Shown here one piece after another: positions 1 through 11,250 of a stretch of DNA of 64,000 bases (positions are counted from its first letter, which is position 1; each line of letters starts with the position of its first letter). Origin of the DNA: Diacronema lutheri. Its lineage: Eukaryota > Haptophyta > Pavlovophyceae > Pavlovales > Pavlovaceae. The stretch lies in the NCBI GenBank assembly GCA_019448385.1, contig JAGTXO010000013.1:496001-560000 (forward strand), given 5' to 3'. Position numbers and translations under genes: made by a program. The notes below the pieces were generated by a model. It was not told the DNA's origin. It made no database searches and saw nothing but the letters and a program-made list of their open reading frames with translations.

Positions 1-91
1 AGCAGATCTGTGAAATTGTGGACATCGAGCGCACGTGATCATGATCATGGAGTCAATCAAGATTTCGTGACACACCCCTCGTCGATCGGAG

Positions 92-1876
92 TCAGAGAAG
101 GCCCGCTTTTCGCATGTTGCGGTGCTTGTCCTTGATGTCCACAGTCGATCGTCCTGCCACCGCGCCATGCGAGCAAAGAAGCGGCGCGCGCGCGCACGTC
201 AGCGCGAGCCTGCAGAGCGTGCGGTGCGCAGCCGACCGGCGGCCGCGCCGCACGCACCGGCGAGCCGAGGCCCCGCCCATTCCTTGATTTGCTTCCACAG
301 TCGGCTCGTGTCCTTAAACATGTCGCAGCCTTCGCTGATGGCGGCCATCTGCGAACGGAGGCCAGATCGCGCGGAACGGCCCCGGTGCGCACGGTGTGGG
401 CCAAAGTGAGGTGACTGCGCAGCGCCCCCCCCCCCCCCCCCCCACCCCGGTGGCAGCACGCCCGAGCGCGCGAGATGGCACGCGCGGGAGGTGTGCGCGC
501 GGGCGCACCTCATCGTTGCTGAAGGCTTTGCGCTTGTTCCGCCGCGCCACAGCTGCGGGCTGGTGCACGCCAATCCCAGGCGGGCCCGCCCGTCCCGTCG
601 GATGCAGCGCGTGTGCGCGTGAGGTGTCAGCCCGCGCGGCGGCAGCACCGCGCGCGGGGCTCGGCGCGTCGCGCCTGGCAACAGGGTGCCCGCTGCCTGG
701 CGAGCTGATGCCGTCGACGCCCTCGCCGTCGAGCGAATCAATTCCGTCCTCGCGCTGTGGGCACGCGTGAACGCGCGCGGCTGGCGAGCGCGAGCGCGCG
801 CGTGCGACCGACGGGTTGCTGGCGCGCGGCGGGCTGAACGGCGATGCGCGCACGCTCACGGGCGTGTCTGCCGCTCGCACCGGCGTGACGGGCTGCTTGC
901 GGCTCGGCGTCGTCTGCGCCCGAGGAGGCGGGCCATCGTCGCGCGGCGCGGTGCGGTGCGCGCTGGGGGAGGGGTCTCTTGGACGGCCGGGCGTGGTTGC
1001 GCGACACGCCGGTGCCGTATGGGGCGCAGCGGCATCGCGGGGTGCGGCATGCGCGAAAGCGTTGGGCGTTCTCGCGCCCAGTGCGCGTGGCGGGCTCGGC
1101 GCGCCGCTCGCCTTCGGCGGCGGTGGTGCGGACGGCTGGCTGAGGCGAGGGCTGCGCGGCTGACCCGCATGACCGGGCTCGCGCGCGTCGCGCACGTGCG
1201 CGAGGAGCCGATGGAGGCGCGGCGGCGGCTTGCTCGCGCGCCAGATCTCAGCGGCGCGGTTTGCCTCCTGATGAAAGAGCACGTACGTTGCTTCGAACGG
1301 GTTGGCCTCGAGGAAAGCGTCGACGGGCGCAAAGTCGCGCTTCTCCGCGCTGGCGATCAGCTTCTCGAGCTTGCACGCGCGGTGGTAGAGCGCGTCACCG
1401 CGATCGGGCGCGCGCGTCTCGTGTCGCGTGCGTCGCTTCTCCTCGCGGTACGACGGGAACGCTGCGAGCAACGCCGTGGTCGCCGCCGCCCAGTCGATGC
1501 TCCCGTCGTCCGCCGTGCGCTCGCGCAGCACGCGCAGCACGTGCTCTGTCCGCACGGCGAGCTCAAGGTCGGCGGAGCTGAGCGCGCCCGCGGAGGCATC
1601 GCGCATTAAGCCCAGCGCGCGGAGCATCATGGCCAAGTCGCTCCGTTCCAACTCGGCCAAGCTCATCGCCGTCAGCGCGACGATCGTCTCCAACGACTGC
1701 ATCTCGAGCGTGAAGTCGCTCCGCTCGCGCAGGTCCGCGTCGAGCGCCGGACGATTGACGAATATCGCGTCGCCGAGCGCATAGTGCCCTTCGTGGAGGC
1801 ACCACTCGTAGATGTAGGTGAGCACCGTCTTCTGGCTGTCGCTGAGCGTGGGCGGGCTCTCCGACGCACCCGTCAT
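92..1876 (-). CDS. TRF-like telobox Myb DNA-binding protein
   Basis: I join three exons: 1876-509, 348-258 and 153-92, about 506 aa. The donors are GTGCGC and GTGCGT, and both junctions keep frame (phases 0 and 1). Joining them completes a C-terminal Myb/SANT domain (about residues 446-506). The visible motifs run KRKAFSNDE, then W-K-Q-I-K-E-W, then GRSTVDIKDKHRNM. The VDIKDKHRNM helix is the telobox signature of telomere-repeat-binding factors, known for contacting double-stranded TTAGGG-type repeats. The N-terminal 180 residues look helical, and residues 190-440 are Pro/Ala/Arg-rich and probably disordered. This order (N-terminal helical region, linker, C-terminal telobox) resembles animal TRF1/TRF2, but I cannot prove a TRFH fold by eye. 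The protein probably binds telomeric or telobox-like promoter DNA in the nucleus. The Myb assignment is good; the telomeric role is inferred. Confidence 0.75.
424..443. repeat. poly-C tract inside intron 1 of the TRF-like gene
   Basis: A run of about 20 C on the plus strand (G in the sense of the gene) lies within the intron between 508 and 349. It is one of about ten similar homopolymer tracts in the window. Confidence 0.9.
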
Positions 1877-2088
1877 GGCTGCGCGTCCGCCCGCTCAGAA
1901 ATTTCAAATTTGGTTCGGGACCTTGAGCTCTGGGAGGGTGGGTTCTGGCTGACGAGCCTCGCGGGTGAGCTCTGATGATCGGACCAAATTGGGTCGACGG
2001 GGGCCGCGAACCACACCGCTGCCCTACCGCCTGTGCATGCCTGCACGGCGCGCGCGAACGGACAGCGGGATGTGATCGGATCATGGGC

Positions 2089-3746
2089 TCATGGCGCCAC
2101 GGCGTGCGCGCCCACATTCGAGAGCGGCTGCCCATCGGTGGCTGAGCCGGCACCGCCCGCGGCTTCGGCCCCCTCCAGCGTGGGCGTGGCCACTTTGCAC
2201 GGCAAGGCGTCAATGTCCGTCGCCGACGCGCCGCCCTGCACCGCGCTCGCAACGGCCGAAGGCTCGGCGCCTGGGTCGGCGGTGGCGGGCGCGCCGACGG
2301 CGAGCCCCGCCTTGAGCTCCGGCGGCGCGTGCTCGCCCTCAACGCAGCGGTCAACGAAAAGGCGCTTTGCGGCGACGAGGCACCGATATGCCGAGGTCGC
2401 ATCGGATTCCTCGAGCGTCCGATCGCCGAGCGCGGCCGTGACGGCGGTGGCGTCGAACCCAAGCTGCGCGACCATGTGCTGCAGCACGTCCGCGTCCGGC
2501 TCGGCGAGCCCGTCCGTTTCGTCCGCCTCGACATCGCAGCCGCTCACATACGGATGGGCACACACGGCCGCTGCGCTCGGCCGCAGCGACGCGTCGGCCT
2601 GCAGCATCAGCGCGACCAGCTCGCGCGCCTGCGCGGGCAGCTCGGCCGGCGGCGTGTACTGCGCCGCTGCGATCGCCTTACCATCGGCAAATGGCGGGCA
2701 GCCGGTGAGCAGCGCGTGGAGCAGCGCGCCTGCAAAATGAGGCGCGCACGGCGCGGGGTGGGAGAGGGTTGAGCGTATGGCGGGATAGAGGAGGGTTGAG
2801 CGTATGGCGGGATAGAGGAGGGTTGAGCGTATGCAGTTGGGCGTCGCGCGCAGCGCGCGCAGCGCAGAGCAGCGCGCGGCCGCGCGACGCCGTACGCCAG
2901 CAGCGGGCGGGGCGCACCGAGGGACCAGACGTCAAGTGCACGTCCGCTGTAGCCAGCGGCAGCCATGCTTTCCTCGCTCGGCGCGGCGGACGGCGCGGTC
3001 GAGGCGGTGCCGCGCGCGCCCGTCGCGCTTTCAGCCGTGCACGAGGGCGAGTTCGGCAGCGCCTCTGGTGGGCAGAAGGGGATCGGCGTGCAGCGCGTGC
3101 TCAAGCAAAGGTCGTCCGCCTCCGCCAGGCTCTCGAGTCCGATGATCACTGCGCGTGGCACCGCACCCTCCTGCAGCATCACCGACTTGAGGCTGAGCGT
3201 GCGATGGCACACGCGCGCGCGGTGCATACTCGCCACGCCGTGCGCCACCTGCTTGAAGACAGCGCGCGCCTCGTCGTTCGTGAGGCCGTGCGAACGCATC
3301 ACCTCATCGAGAGGCACGCCATGCACCGCCTCCATGCATACGATCGCGTGCGTCGGTGTCGTGAACGAGTCGAAGAGCGCGGCGACGTGCCGATTGTCCA
3401 GCCGGCGCCACAGCTCGATCGCGGCGCGCGGCGCAACGGGCGGAGGTGGACGGAGGCTCACGGCGCGGATGACGGCGGGCTGGCAGGTGCGGCGATGCAC
3501 GGCCAGGCGCAGCTCCGAGCGCCCAGTGTCCGACACGTGGAGCGGCACGTCCTTGAGGTCGTACATGTCGGCGACACACACCGCGCCCGCTGCCTTGGCC
3601 GACGCAGACGGCGGCGCCTTCGCTGCGAACGGCGGCGTGCCGCCTGGCTTTGAAACACGCCGGCCGCTCGCCGACAGCGTCGGCAGCGACTCCGAGCCGC
3701 GACGGAGAGGGCCGGCTCTCGCCCCGGGCGGCGGGCCGATCCGCAT
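2089..3746 (-). CDS. CAMK/MARK-like pseudokinase with UBA-type domain
   Basis: I join two exons, 3746-2918 and 2729-2089 (GTGCGC donor, phase 1), about 489 aa. Kinase subdomains are readable: a C-lobe HRTLSLKSVML in place of the HRDLKxxN loop, then an IIGLES segment where DFG should be, then ALDVWSLG joined across the intron to ALLHALLTGCPPF. The catalytic Asp of HRD is Thr and the DFG Asp is missing, so catalysis is unlikely. After the kinase fold a DADVLQHMVAQLGF segment matches the UBA/autoinhibitory helix of MARK/SNF1-like kinases. The tail is Ala/Gly-rich. The start at 3746 is chosen because the next gene begins divergently at 3803; an upstream in-frame Met would overlap it. It is probably a scaffold or allosteric regulator. 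The family call is good; the partner is unknown. Confidence 0.75.
2764..2833. repeat. 27-bp intronic minisatellite
   Basis: About 2.6 near-identical copies of a 27-bp unit beginning GAGGGTTGAGCGTATGG lie wholly inside the pseudokinase intron (2917-2730). Confidence 0.9.
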
Positions 3747-3802
3747 CCTGGCCGTTAGAATATCACTCCCCTTTGAAAAGGAGGGCAGGGCGCCTTCCGG
3801 CC
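3747..3802. promoter_or_regulatory. Short divergent promoter
   Basis: Only 56 bp separate the inferred start codons of the pseudokinase (-) and the membrane protein (+). The gap is locally AT-richer than its flanks (TTAGAATATCA). Promoter function is inferred from the head-to-head layout only. Confidence 0.4.
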
Positions 3803-6241
3803 ATGGCCGCGTGGCGCGCGCTCGTGGTGGTCGTCGCACACGCGCACTTTGCGAGCGCACGGGGGCCGGGCATCCTCACGCCCGCACAGCGGCTGCGGAT
3901 TCTAAGGCGGACGCTGCCAAAGCCAAAGCCCATGGGCCTGTGGCACGCCCTCAGCACCGACTGGATGGGCTACGTGAAAGAGATTGACGACGAGCAGGAG
4001 CGGCTCGACATTGCGCACGCGCTCAACGCGACGGCGGGTCCGGCGGTGCAGGAGGGCGACGTGATCGTTTGGCGCGGCATTCAGTTCAGCGCGCGTATCA
4101 CGCCGATCGAATTTTTCAACCAGATCGACGAGGAGACGCGCTTGTACGAAGCGGGCAAGCTGCCGGGCCAGGAGTACGTCGTCGACGACGACGGGAAGCG
4201 CACGCCCGTCGAGCAGCCGTTCGACACGGACGCGGCGGTGCTGCAGTGGGAAAGGCATTTGGTGCTGATGGATCGGGCTGCTCGCTTGCCGGAGTACGTC
4301 GCGCGCGCGCTCCTCCTTCTCGCCGCTGTGGTCGTCAGCGCGACGCCCGCACTGCGCGCGCCCGCCGTCGCCTACGCGCACGCGGCCGTGCTCGCGTGCG
4401 CGCGTTGGCACACGCCGGCCTCGCGCGTCATGCACGGCCTCATCGCACCGCTCTTCGGCTTGCTTTTTGCACCGCGCATCCGCGAGTGGCTGAGCGAGCC
4501 GCGCGAGGGCCTGCCGATCACGCTCGTCGACGTGGCCATCGTGCGTGCGCGCGGGCACGCCGCAGAGCTCGCGATCGGCGCCATGGCGGCTGCGGCGGGC
4601 GCGGGCGGCGCGTTTGGCGCGGGCAGCATGGCAAGCATGGCGGCAGATCCCAGCGCGCACATCTTCCGCTTCCTCGCGCTGCTCGTCGCCGCGCAGCGCG
4701 AGCTGATGACGCTGAGCGCTCTCTGGTGGTGGACAGATCTCGTGTCGACCATTCGGAACGATGGCCGCTTCTTTGGAAAGATTGGCCGCGCGTTTCGCAG
4801 GTGGCATGCGGGGGTGACGGTGCTGAGTGCCGCCGGGCTCGCGCTCTTTGCCTGCCAGTTCTTCGCCGGACGCTCCGCCGTGCTCGCCGCCGCGGCCGCC
4901 GCCGCGCCGCCGCCGGTTGGCGTGGCGGGCGTGGCGTGCTCGGCGACGCTCGCGTGCTGGCGCGCGACGTCAGGCATGGCGTGGCGCGGCGTGCTGGAGC
5001 GGCTGCTCGCGACGCGCGAGCTTGTCGCTTTCGCACAGCTCGGCGGTCACCGCGTGCCTGCCCTCCTCGCCGGATGCGCCGCGTACGCGTACCTCAGCTA
5101 CGCGTTCATCGCCGACCTGCTCGCCCTCGACCAGGCTGACCCGACCCGCCGCCACTTCAAGCCGGCGCTCATGCGAGGCGGCGTGCGCGGGATCGGCGCG
5201 CGCACGCCGGCGGCGCGCTGGTTTGGCCGCCTCGGCCTGCGCCCCGTCTTGGTCAAGTATCGCATGACACGCGCAGCGACGCGCAAGCTGAGTCGCACGC
5301 TCAGCTATGGCTCGGTCGCGCCCGAGTTCTTCGAGCGCTACGACCCGTACGAGAGGCCGCCCATCTACAAGCGCTTCACGATGCCGGACGATAAGGAGGC
5401 GGTGGTGGAGGTGGACGAAGACGAGCTGCCTGCCAGCCGGCCGTGGCTCTCTGCGCGCGATCGGCGAATGCGCGAGCTCAAGCGGCAGCGCGACCGCGAC
5501 GGCGACCCTGACGACGCAGGCTCAATGCTTCCGGTGCTGCAAGCGATCTCAGACCGCGAGCGGGACGAGCGGAAGCTGCTCGCGCAGTGGGAAGCGGACG
5601 CGGCGGGCGACGACCCGCGCAAAGCGGCCGAGGCCGTGCGCCTCAAAGAGCGACTGCGCAGGCGGTATGACCGCTCCGAGTGGGGCTCGGGCAGCGACGA
5701 CGCCGCGCGCATCGCCGACCGGCAGCTTGCACTCGACTCGTGGGCGAGGCGCACGATCGCGACTATGCCGCCTGTGGCCTACGAGCTCGAGACGATGACA
5801 GCGGTCGAGGGAACCGACGATCTGCGCGAGGCGCCGCCGCCGCCGCCGCAGCTCACCAGCGTGCCGCCATCCGTCGGGCCCGCCGCGCTGCGCGACGTGG
5901 CTGGGGAGGCGGAGCTGCGCACCCTCACCGAGCAGGTCGACGGCCCGCTCCCCTTCAGGCAGGTGCAGGCGGCGCCGGTGGAGGCGGCGGCGGGCGAGGC
6001 GGGCGCAGAGCGGCCGAGCGAGGCGCGCGTCGACGCGGACACCGCCGCGCCGGCGCCGTCGCCGCCCGACGGATCTGCGGGCGGCACCACCTGGCCGAGC
6101 GGCGAGCTCGCGCCCGAGGTGTACGACAAGCTCGCCAAGTACGCGGCGGAGGAGGCGATGGAGTGGGAGCCCGAACCGCCCGACACCATGCGCGAGCTCG
6201 AGCGGCGCGCCAAGCTCTTCTTAGGGCCGGACAAGTACTGA
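3803..6241 (+). CDS. Polytopic membrane protein of unknown function
   Basis: A single open frame of 812 aa starting MAAWRALVVVVAHAHF, a likely signal peptide or signal anchor. Residues 30-165 are soluble and acidic (WHALSTDWMGYVKEID and onward). From about residue 170 to 450 there are six or so hydrophobic stretches, including ALLLLAAVVVSATPAL, GLIAPLFGLLFAP, LSAAGLALFACQFF and AAYAYLSYAFIADLLAL. The last 350 residues are charged, with an acidic-Pro-rich region and a terminal amphipathic segment. I do not recognise the family. Topology suggests an integral membrane protein of the secretory pathway or plastid envelope. The Met at 3803 is preferred because the longer frame from 3650 would run through the divergent kinase gene. 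Confidence 0.75.
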   Translation: MAAWRALVVVVAHAHFASARGPGILTPAQRLRILRRTLPKPKPMGLWHALSTDWMGYVKEIDDEQERLDIAHALNATAGPAVQEGDVIVWRGIQFSARITPIEFFNQIDEETRLYEAGKLPGQEYVVDDDGKRTPVEQPFDTDAAVLQWERHLVLMDRAARLPEYVARALLLLAAVVVSATPALRAPAVAYAHAAVLACARWHTPASRVMHGLIAPLFGLLFAPRIREWLSEPREGLPITLVDVAIVRARGHAAELAIGAMAAAAGAGGAFGAGSMASMAADPSAHIFRFLALLVAAQRELMTLSALWWWTDLVSTIRNDGRFFGKIGRAFRRWHAGVTVLSAAGLALFACQFFAGRSAVLAAAAAAAPPPVGVAGVACSATLACWRATSGMAWRGVLERLLATRELVAFAQLGGHRVPALLAGCAAYAYLSYAFIADLLALDQADPTRRHFKPALMRGGVRGIGARTPAARWFGRLGLRPVLVKYRMTRAATRKLSRTLSYGSVAPEFFERYDPYERPPIYKRFTMPDDKEAVVEVDEDELPASRPWLSARDRRMRELKRQRDRDGDPDDAGSMLPVLQAISDRERDERKLLAQWEADAAGDDPRKAAEAVRLKERLRRRYDRSEWGSGSDDAARIADRQLALDSWARRTIATMPPVAYELETMTAVEGTDDLREAPPPPPQLTSVPPSVGPAALRDVAGEAELRTLTEQVDGPLPFRQVQAAPVEAAAGEAGAERPSEARVDADTAAPAPSPPDGSAGGTTWPSGELAPEVYDKLAKYAAEEAMEWEPEPPDTMRELERRAKLFLGPDKY

Positions 6242-6350
6242 CAGCAGAACGTAGCCGCATGGCGGCATGGGAGTGCTTCTCCACTCCGACGTTTCACTAA
6301 CTTTTCGGACCGCGTCCCACCACCACCAGCCGGCTTGCAGGGAGGGGCCG

Positions 6351-7834
6351 ATGTACATCGGCCCATGGCAGGAGTACGTACTGGGGAAGGCGCTGGCGCA
6401 GGCGAAGCTCAGCTCGACGCCGAACACGCGGCCGGCCACCGCCGCCGGCGAGTTCCCCGATCTGCCTGCCGCGCACCGGCTCGCGCGGCCGTGCAGCTCG
6501 CTCTCGGCGCCGTCCGAGTTTGGCGGCGGCTCAGTCCGCGCCACTGCGCGCGCGCAGCGCGCTCGGCCGGGGCCGAGCGCCGGCGGCGGGCGTGGCCGAG
6601 GCTCGCAGCTGGGCAAGAAGCAGCAGTTGCAGCGCATGCAAACCATGTACGGGATGCGAGGCAACACGCCCGGAGCGCGCGCAGTCCAGCTCGCGGCCAG
6701 CGCCCTCGACGACGACGAGGGCGACGAGCTCACGCCGTTGCCCGAGACGCGCAGAAGCCCGATCGCGCGGGACGCGCCAGCCTCGCAGCAGCATCCGCCG
6801 AGCGCTGCTCGCTTTCCGCCGCGGCCCGCGCCGCCCGACGCGGTGGCCATCGGCGCGCAGCTGCTCGGCTGGGCGCCACGCGCCTACAGCGGCGCGCACG
6901 CGGAGGCGTCTTCGCCGCTCGGCTACGATTCGCACGTGAGCACGCGCGCGGTCCATTCGCCCGTTGTCAGGGGAGGGCACGCCCAGCCCCAGCACAGAGC
7001 GCCGGCTGAGGCGGCCCTGCTGCTGGCGTCTACGGGAGGGGAGATTGAAAGCTGGCGGCAAGCCGCCTTGCCGCCGCCATGGCACGAGGGCGCGCAATGG
7101 CGCGCGCAGCCCTGCTCGGAGCCGCCGCGCTCTGGCTCGCGGGCAGCCACGCCGCCGGCCGCGCCTGCACCTGCGTTGGCGCGAGGAGCCCCCTTTGCGC
7201 GCGCCGACACGACGGGCCTCAGCAGGTGGGCGAGCGCGTGCCCCGACTTCTTGCGTGCGCTCGCTCGGCGTGCGCTTACCCGCCAACCGTCCACCCTTGC
7301 CTGCGCGCGCGCTGCTCCCCTCCGTGCGCCAACCACCGGACCTCGCCCGCGCGTGCCTCGGGCGCGTGCGCAGCCTCTCGCCCGTTCGGCCGCCGCGCAC
7401 CGCAGCGAGTCAAGCGACGATCGACGATTTGGACGAGGAGGTGCGCCGCGCGCTGCGCCCGCCTGTCCGCTCCACGCCACGCGCGCCGCGCGCGCATGTC
7501 GCAGTGCGGACGCACGGTCGTGCGTGGCAGTCGCTTCAGCCGTCAGCCGCAGAGTAACCGCCGCTCGCTGCGGCGTTGCGGGCCGCGCGCCCAGGTGGAC
7601 GACTTGCTCGAGTGGACTCGCAGATTGGGCACGCCGACGCCAAGCGGCACGCAGGCCGGATTTGCGCAGCTGGGCGAGAACACCGACCGCGGCAGCGTGA
7701 CCAGCTGCCACACTTCCATCGCGCTCGTCGGCGCCGAGCGAAGCGCGCTCGCCGGGGTAGGCAGGGCGCGGGACTTCCTTCCCGCGGACGTGTTCGTACT
7801 GCCATCGGGACCTGTCACGCGCGCTTACGAGTAA
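6351..7834 (+). CDS. Unknown protein with N-terminal GPWQEY motif
   Basis: I join three exons: 6351-7254, 7406-7440 and 7595-7834, 392 aa. Both donors are GTGCGC and the phases agree. The start MYIGPWQEYVLGKALA is distinctive and hydrophilic rather than a targeting peptide. Most of exon 1 is Ala/Pro/Arg-rich and low complexity, with a basic GRGSQLGKKQQLQRM patch. Exons 2 and 3 join as SQATIDDLDEE to VDDLLEWTRRLG, an acidic amphipathic stretch. The C-terminus ends FVLPSGPVTRAYE. I do not recognise a family. The stop lies 8 bp from the stop of the convergent gene at 7843, so their 3' ends must overlap. An in-frame Met at 6267 is an alternative start. Confidence 0.6.
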
Positions 7835-7842
7835 GGCAGTGG

Positions 7843-10757
7843 TCAGGTGATCTGAAACCACACGGGCTCGCATGCCTGCGCCTGCTGCGCCTGCGGTGCC
7901 CAAGTGCCCAACGCTCCGGGCAACGGCGCGCGCTCGGAGGTGGAGGGCATGTCGTAGCGCGCCGAGCACCCGCCGACGGCACCTGGCTGCGCGTTGGCCG
8001 CAGGCTGCGCGCCGACGGCGGGTAGGGGCAGCTGCGCGGGCGCCACGGCCCACGGGAACGGCTGCTGCGGCGGGAGCGGAGGCGCGTTGCTCCAGCTCGG
8101 CGTGCCGCCAACCGACTGGCCGGCCGAGGGCGCGTCAGCCTTCAGCATGGCGACGGGCGGCGATGTGGCGACGAGGGCTAGGCGCGAAGCGGTGGACGCG
8201 TGCAGCGGCGTGACGCTGAACGTGGCGGGCGTGGGCTGCGTGCGCACCTCGGGCGTGCCCTGCCCAAGGGGCGGCAGCAGCACGCCCGGCGCGCGCGACG
8301 CGGGCGGCAGGGTTCGCAACCCATTCGGCGTGCCCCACGCGGGCGCCGGCCGGCCCGGCCCGCTGCCCGCCGCGCTGCCGGCCACGAAGGGCATGCTCGC
8401 GGCGTCGTGCTTGCGCGTCGTTGAAGGGGAAGCCGGCGTGCGCTGAGTGCCGTAGCTCTTAATCGGCGTGCAGAAGCGCACGCCCGCCCGCCTCGCCGGG
8501 TCGGCGAGGGCCGCGGGCCCAAACCGAGGAGGCGGCGTTGTCCGCTCCGCGTCCGTCGATGGGTGCGCCGTGCCCGGATTGGCGGGCGTTGGCGGCCGGC
8601 GGGCTTGCCGCAGGTGGAGTGGCACATCGTCGCAGCTGCCATCGCCATCGCCCACTGCGCGCTCGCCAGCCGGTGCGTCGCCGACGGCGCCACCCTGCGC
8701 CGATCCGGGCGGTAGGTAGCGCGCAGATGCCGCGCATGTCTCGCCGCGTGCGACGAGCGGAGCCTTGAGCGGCGTGGTCTGGGTGGACTTGAGGCGGAAG
8801 AGGCGAAGTTTTTGCCTGCGTGCCTGCGTGTGCTGCTGCGCGCCTGTCCCGTCTTCGGCGGGAGCTGCCGCGGCGTCTGAGGCGCTGGTCTGCGCTTCGT
8901 CACCTGGGAGCGTTTGAGCTTTGTTCGTACGCCCCGTCAAGAGGCCGCGCGTGCAGAGGAGCGCCGCGAGGACGCAGATGCACACGCCTACGCACAGCGA
9001 CGCAATCACCTACGCACAGCGGGTGGGGAGGTGAGGGAGGTTAGAGGAGGGGGGTGGGGGGGGGGGGGGGGGGGGCGGAGATAGGGGACCCCATGCTCAG
9101 CGCAGCCGCGGCTGCAGCGCTGCGCACGGCGGCGCGGCCACATGCCCGCGGTGCCGCGCTGCTCGGCATTCTTGGCGCGCACCGCCATGCCATCAATTGT
9201 GCGCGCATACGCCGCCAGGCCGCGCACGGGCGCGCCGCTCCCGCCGCCCAAGCCGCTCGAGGCCGCGTCAAAGTCGCCGTCCGTCGCACCACCACCTCCG
9301 CTGGGCGACGGCGGCGGCGCACACGCAAGGTCGCACGCCTCCTCCGCGCGCTCGGGCACGGCGAGCGACGCGCATGCGCTCTGCTGCCCCGCCGTGTCCT
9401 CGTTCGCCCAGCCGCCAAGCAGCACGCACTCGAGCGCGCGCGTGCGCACGCCGGATCCGTCCCCACAGGCCCCGCGCGACGGCGCGCGGCACGCCGGCTC
9501 GGCCCAGAGCGTCGTCGAGTTGACCCAGGCGAATGTGGCGGCCTCAACGGCCGTCGCCTCGAACCCTCCGCCCGCGCCGAGGAGCACTAGCGTCTGCGCG
9601 AGTGCGAGCTGCGCGACCAGCCCTGCAGCGCTTCGTCCGCTGCCGACAGGGAAGTTGCCCACTTCGACGCGCGCGCGTGCGCTCGTGGTCTGCAGGCGGC
9701 GGCGGCCGCTCGAGCCCTGCGCCGTGTCGACCATGATTTCGGCGACGCGCACGACCGTCTGCGCGACGCCAAGCGCCTGCGCGATCCGCTCGGCGAGGAG
9801 GGCGCGCAGCGCAGCCACATCCGCGAGGAGCGCGGGCTCGGAGAACAAGAGGAGCAGCACCACAGTCAGGCGACCGCCACACTCGCCACCGAGGCACGCG
9901 TCGCGCACGGTCTCGGCGAGGCCGTCGGAACACGCCGTCTCGTCCGCGCGCGGCTGCACGCTGCACTCGCCCGACGCGAGGCAGATGCCGGCGAGCACGC
10001 ACTGTCCGGCGGGGGCGCAGCCGAGAGGAAAGGGTGGGCTCCCGCCTGCCCCGCCGTAGGCCGAGCATGGCGGCGGAGGCGACGGCGGCGGACGTGGCGG
10101 AGGCGGCGGGTGCGGGCGAGGCGGCGGACTGGGCGGCGGCGACGGTGGCGAAGAAGGCGGCGGCGGGCTTGTCGGCAGAATGCGGGGCGGCGATGACGGC
10201 GGCGGCGCTGGAGGCGGCTTTGGCGGCACGAGTGGCAAAGGCGGCGGCGAAGGCGGCGGCGAAGGCGGCGGCGAAGGCGGCGGCGAAGGCGGCGGCGAAG
10301 GCGGCGGCGAGGGCGGCGGCGAAGGCGGCGGCGAAGGCGGCGGCAAAGGCGGCGGCGAAGGCGGCGACGAAAGCGGCATGGGTGGGCTATGGCTCGGCGG
10401 CGCGCCCGGCGGAGGCGAGGCCGGCGGCGGCGATGAGGTATACAAGGAGGGTGCGGGCGTTAGCCTCGGTGGCGGTGGATCGGGTGGTGGCGGCGAGGGT
10501 GGCGGCGGCGAGGGTGGCGGCGGCGAAGGAGGCGGCGGTGCAGGCGGGCTTGGAGCCACGGCGCCGTCCAAAGGCGGAGGCGAGCCGATCGGCGGCACCG
10601 AGGCGGAGGCCGGCGGCGGGGGGCTCGGCGGCGGCGGAGAGGGCGGTGGAGGGCTTGGGGGCAAGGGTGGCGGCGCAGCGAGTACCGCGCCCCCAGGCCA
10701 GCTGCCGACGGCGAGCAGCAGCGCCGGCCAAACCCGCACGCGTCGCATGCGACGCAT
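7843..10757 (-). CDS. Secreted proline-rich, Cys-rich type-I membrane protein (pherophorin/hydroxyproline-rich style)
   Basis: I join exon 1 (10757 to about 9183) to exon 2 (9009-7843), about 913 aa. It starts with a signal peptide (WPALLLAVGSWPGGAVLA). A long PPSPPPP array follows (about residues 28-245) and then a Cys-rich segment. A region with NFPVGSGRS and a GRRRLQ tract resembles extracellular adhesion proteins of algae. Exon 2 opens with a clear transmembrane helix (VIASLCVGVCICVLAALLC), followed by a Pro/Ala-rich cytoplasmic tail of about 360 residues. The acceptor before GTGATTGCG is clear. Two in-frame donors (GTGCGC at 9182 or GTCCCC nearer the G-run) are possible, so the junction is uncertain. 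It is probably a cell-surface or matrix protein with O-glycosylated polyproline II rods. Confidence 0.7.
9057..9075. repeat. poly-G tract in intron of the proline-rich protein gene
   Basis: A run of about 18 G on the plus strand, interrupted at its left end. In the sense of the gene it is a C-run upstream of the acceptor, so it could serve as a polypyrimidine tract. Confidence 0.85.
10225..10375. repeat. GGCGAAGGC-type tandem repeat coding PPSPPPS
   Basis: About a dozen degenerate 12-bp units (GGCGGCGAAGGC) encode the Pro-Ser rod of the minus-strand surface protein. Confidence 0.9.
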
Positions 10758-11250
10758 GCGACGCCCACGGCGAGCAGCAGCGCCGGCCTGTGGGCCTCTC
10801 CGCCGCCCAAAAGGTTATAACATTCAACAGCAGCGTCTTTTCCGATAGGCGATAATATTATTATGCTTGTTTTAATGTTCTTTATACTAACGGCGCTTAC
10901 ATCAGGACAGCGGGGTCAGCACCAGCTGCGGGGGAATCGAGTAGCCACCAATGTCGTCGATCCCCGCGCATCCCGGTCACCAGCGAGCGGACAGCGAGGC
11001 CCGACGGGCCCAAAGGGCCCGCACGTGCCTAACCGCCGCGCGCTGCCGGTCGCGTGCCGCCGCCCGCGTGCAGGCGATACACGCCGCCCAGGTCACCGCA
11101 CGTGTCAGCGCCCGCTTCCGCCGCCCGGTCGGCCGCACGACGCGACGCCGCCCCTGCGCGCACCACCGGTGCCGCGAAGACCTCCCGGCCGCTGCCGGGC
11201 GCCACGCCACCGAGGGCGCCCAACCCCACCGGCGGAGCGCAGCACAACCC

